A stretch of DNA of 64,000 nt from VXPQ01 sp965248175. Lineage in GTDB: Bacteria; Bacteroidota; Rhodothermia; Rhodothermales; VXPQ01. The stretch covers positions 682,001-746,000 of the forward strand of contig OZ252093.1 in the NCBI GenBank assembly GCA_965248175.1. The letters run 5' to 3'. Shown here piece after piece: positions 63,146 to 64,000 of the stretch. The notes under the pieces are model-generated. The model had not been told where the DNA came from. It did not search any database and saw only the letters and a program-made list of their open reading frames with translations. A program made the translations under genes and the position numbers. The stretch's first letter is position 1, and each line of letters opens with the position of its first letter.

Positions 63146-64000
63146 ATGCAATACGAAACGTATACGATACACCGGGAACGCATTCGGGTAGGGCCGCCGG
63201 CCCTGCGTCGGGTTGCACTCTTTACGGGCGCATACAACCACATCGCCGACGGCGTATCGCTCACGTTGAACCGGCTGGTGTCCTATCTCGAAGCGCACGA
63301 TACGGAGGTACTGATCTTTGCGCCGACCATTGCCGATCCTCCTGTGGATCATGCCGGCATCCTGGCCCCTGTTCCCTCGGTGCCGGTGCCGCAACGACCC
63401 GAGTACCGTCTCTCGCTGGGACTCACGCGGAATGCCCGCTCCCTGCTCCGGACGTTCCGGCCCCACCTGTTCCACATCGCCACACCCGATTTACTGGGCT
63501 ACCAGGCTCTGCGCTTCGCCGGAAGGGAAGGCATTCCTTCGGTTGCCTCCTACCATACGCACTTCTCTTCGTATCTAAAGTACTATGGTTTCGGTCGGCT
63601 GGAGGGCCAGTCGTGGAAATACCTCCAACACTTTTACAATCAGTGCCGGCATGTTTACGTACCCTCGCAGTCCATGGCCGAGGTACTGCACTCCCGGGGT
63701 ATCAGCAAGGGAATACGCCTCTGGATGCGCGGCGTCGACACGCATCGCTTCAATCCGGCGCACTATGACACGGGATGGCGTCGTTCGATCGGCGTAGAAG
63801 ACGACGAGGTGCTCGTCAGCTTTATCGGGCGAGTCGTCCGGGAGAAGGGCGTGCACATCTTTACGGACGTCGTGCGAAACCTGCAGCAGCGGGGCATAAA
63901 GCACCGGAGCATGATCGTGGGAGACGGACCCGTGCTGAACGAGCTCCGGAACCAACTCCCTCATACCATCTTCACCGGGCGGCTTGAAAACGAGCAACTC
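63146..64000 (+). CDS. GT4-family glycosyltransferase, N-terminal part (runs off window)
   Basis: 285 codons from ATG at 63146 with no stop before the window end. GT-B N-domain: RVALFTGAYNHIADGVSLTLNRLVSYLEAHDTEVLIFAP and VASYHTHFSSYLKYYG; the sugar-nucleotide domain begins with VSFIGRVVREKGVHIF. This resembles MgtA/SqdX-type alpha-glycosyltransferases that build glycolipids. It starts 100 bp after uvrA on the same strand. The EX7E region lies beyond 64000. Confidence 0.85.
   Translation, partial: MQYETYTIHRERIRVGPPALRRVALFTGAYNHIADGVSLTLNRLVSYLEAHDTEVLIFAPTIADPPVDHAGILAPVPSVPVPQRPEYRLSLGLTRNARSLLRTFRPHLFHIATPDLLGYQALRFAGREGIPSVASYHTHFSSYLKYYGFGRLEGQSWKYLQHFYNQCRHVYVPSQSMAEVLHSRGISKGIRLWMRGVDTHRFNPAHYDTGWRRSIGVEDDEVLVSFIGRVVREKGVHIFTDVVRNLQQRGIKHRSMIVGDGPVLNELRNQLPHTIFTGRLENEQL

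Overview
This window is bacterial chromosome, GC-rich in its housekeeping parts. It most likely comes from the Rhodothermota/Bacteroidota side of the tree. That placement is inferred from a type IX secretion (T9SS) sorting domain with the motif NYPNPFNPST, a leucine-rich-repeat protein with the cysteine-bearing N-terminus seen in this group, BatA and DUF4159 proteins, a UvrA lacking the first zinc-finger cysteine pair, and a cobalamin-riboswitch TonB receptor. No rRNA or tRNA gene was seen.

Layout. 1-7.2 kb is an insertion-sequence (IS) graveyard: three IS1595-type elements (A, B, C families), an IS3 element split by an IS481 element, and the broken host genes they hit (an LRR surface protein, an unidentified gene, a macrodomain protein). 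7.2-9.2 kb holds two toxin-antitoxin pairs (HigBA-like, Phd/VapC-like with a palindromic operator) and the tail of a DNA methyltransferase. 9.2-31.1 kb is core genome: ribosomal oxygenase, DUF4159 protein, glyA, PRTase, tatC, C-terminal processing protease, TSUP transporter, HtrA protease, glycosyltransferase, ilvE, queuosine-precursor transporter, a PhoR/PhoB-like two-component pair, glycerophosphodiesterase, gcvP, rnc, then a cobalamin riboswitch and a BtuB-like receptor. 31.2-36.9 kb is one secreted Fn3/T9SS gene interrupted by four different ISs. 37.7-42.5 kb carries groES-groEL, a glycogen-synthase-like glycosyltransferase and a membrane TPR protein. 42.9-48.2 kb is a large STAND/NACHT-like NTPase gene with a C-terminal nuclease-like motif, broken by a frameshift, an IS5 and an IS1595. 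48.2-49.6 kb is a second full copy of IS1595-C, followed by a truncated beta-barrel-like gene. 50.3-64 kb is core again: DUF3500, BatA/vWA, a HipBA pair with an operator array, metF-metH, uvrA and a partial glycosyltransferase.

How parts fit. GlyA, GcvP, MetF and MetH are one-carbon enzymes; MetH needs cobalamin, which the riboswitch-controlled receptor probably imports. Accessory loci (surface proteins, NTPase, macrodomain) are the IS victims. Most insertions keep exact target duplications, so the uninterrupted genes can be read by conceptually removing the elements. The most interesting signals are: (i) a (CA)n tract in a methyltransferase start carried inside IS1595-C, differing by one unit between copies so that one is in frame and one is not; (ii) the four-IS gene whose frame is restored across all junctions; (iii) the NTPase-nuclease locus; (iv) a regularly spaced operator array before hipBA; (v) a palindrome of two IS3 ends inside an IS1595. 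All family assignments come from reading the translations; no database search was run.
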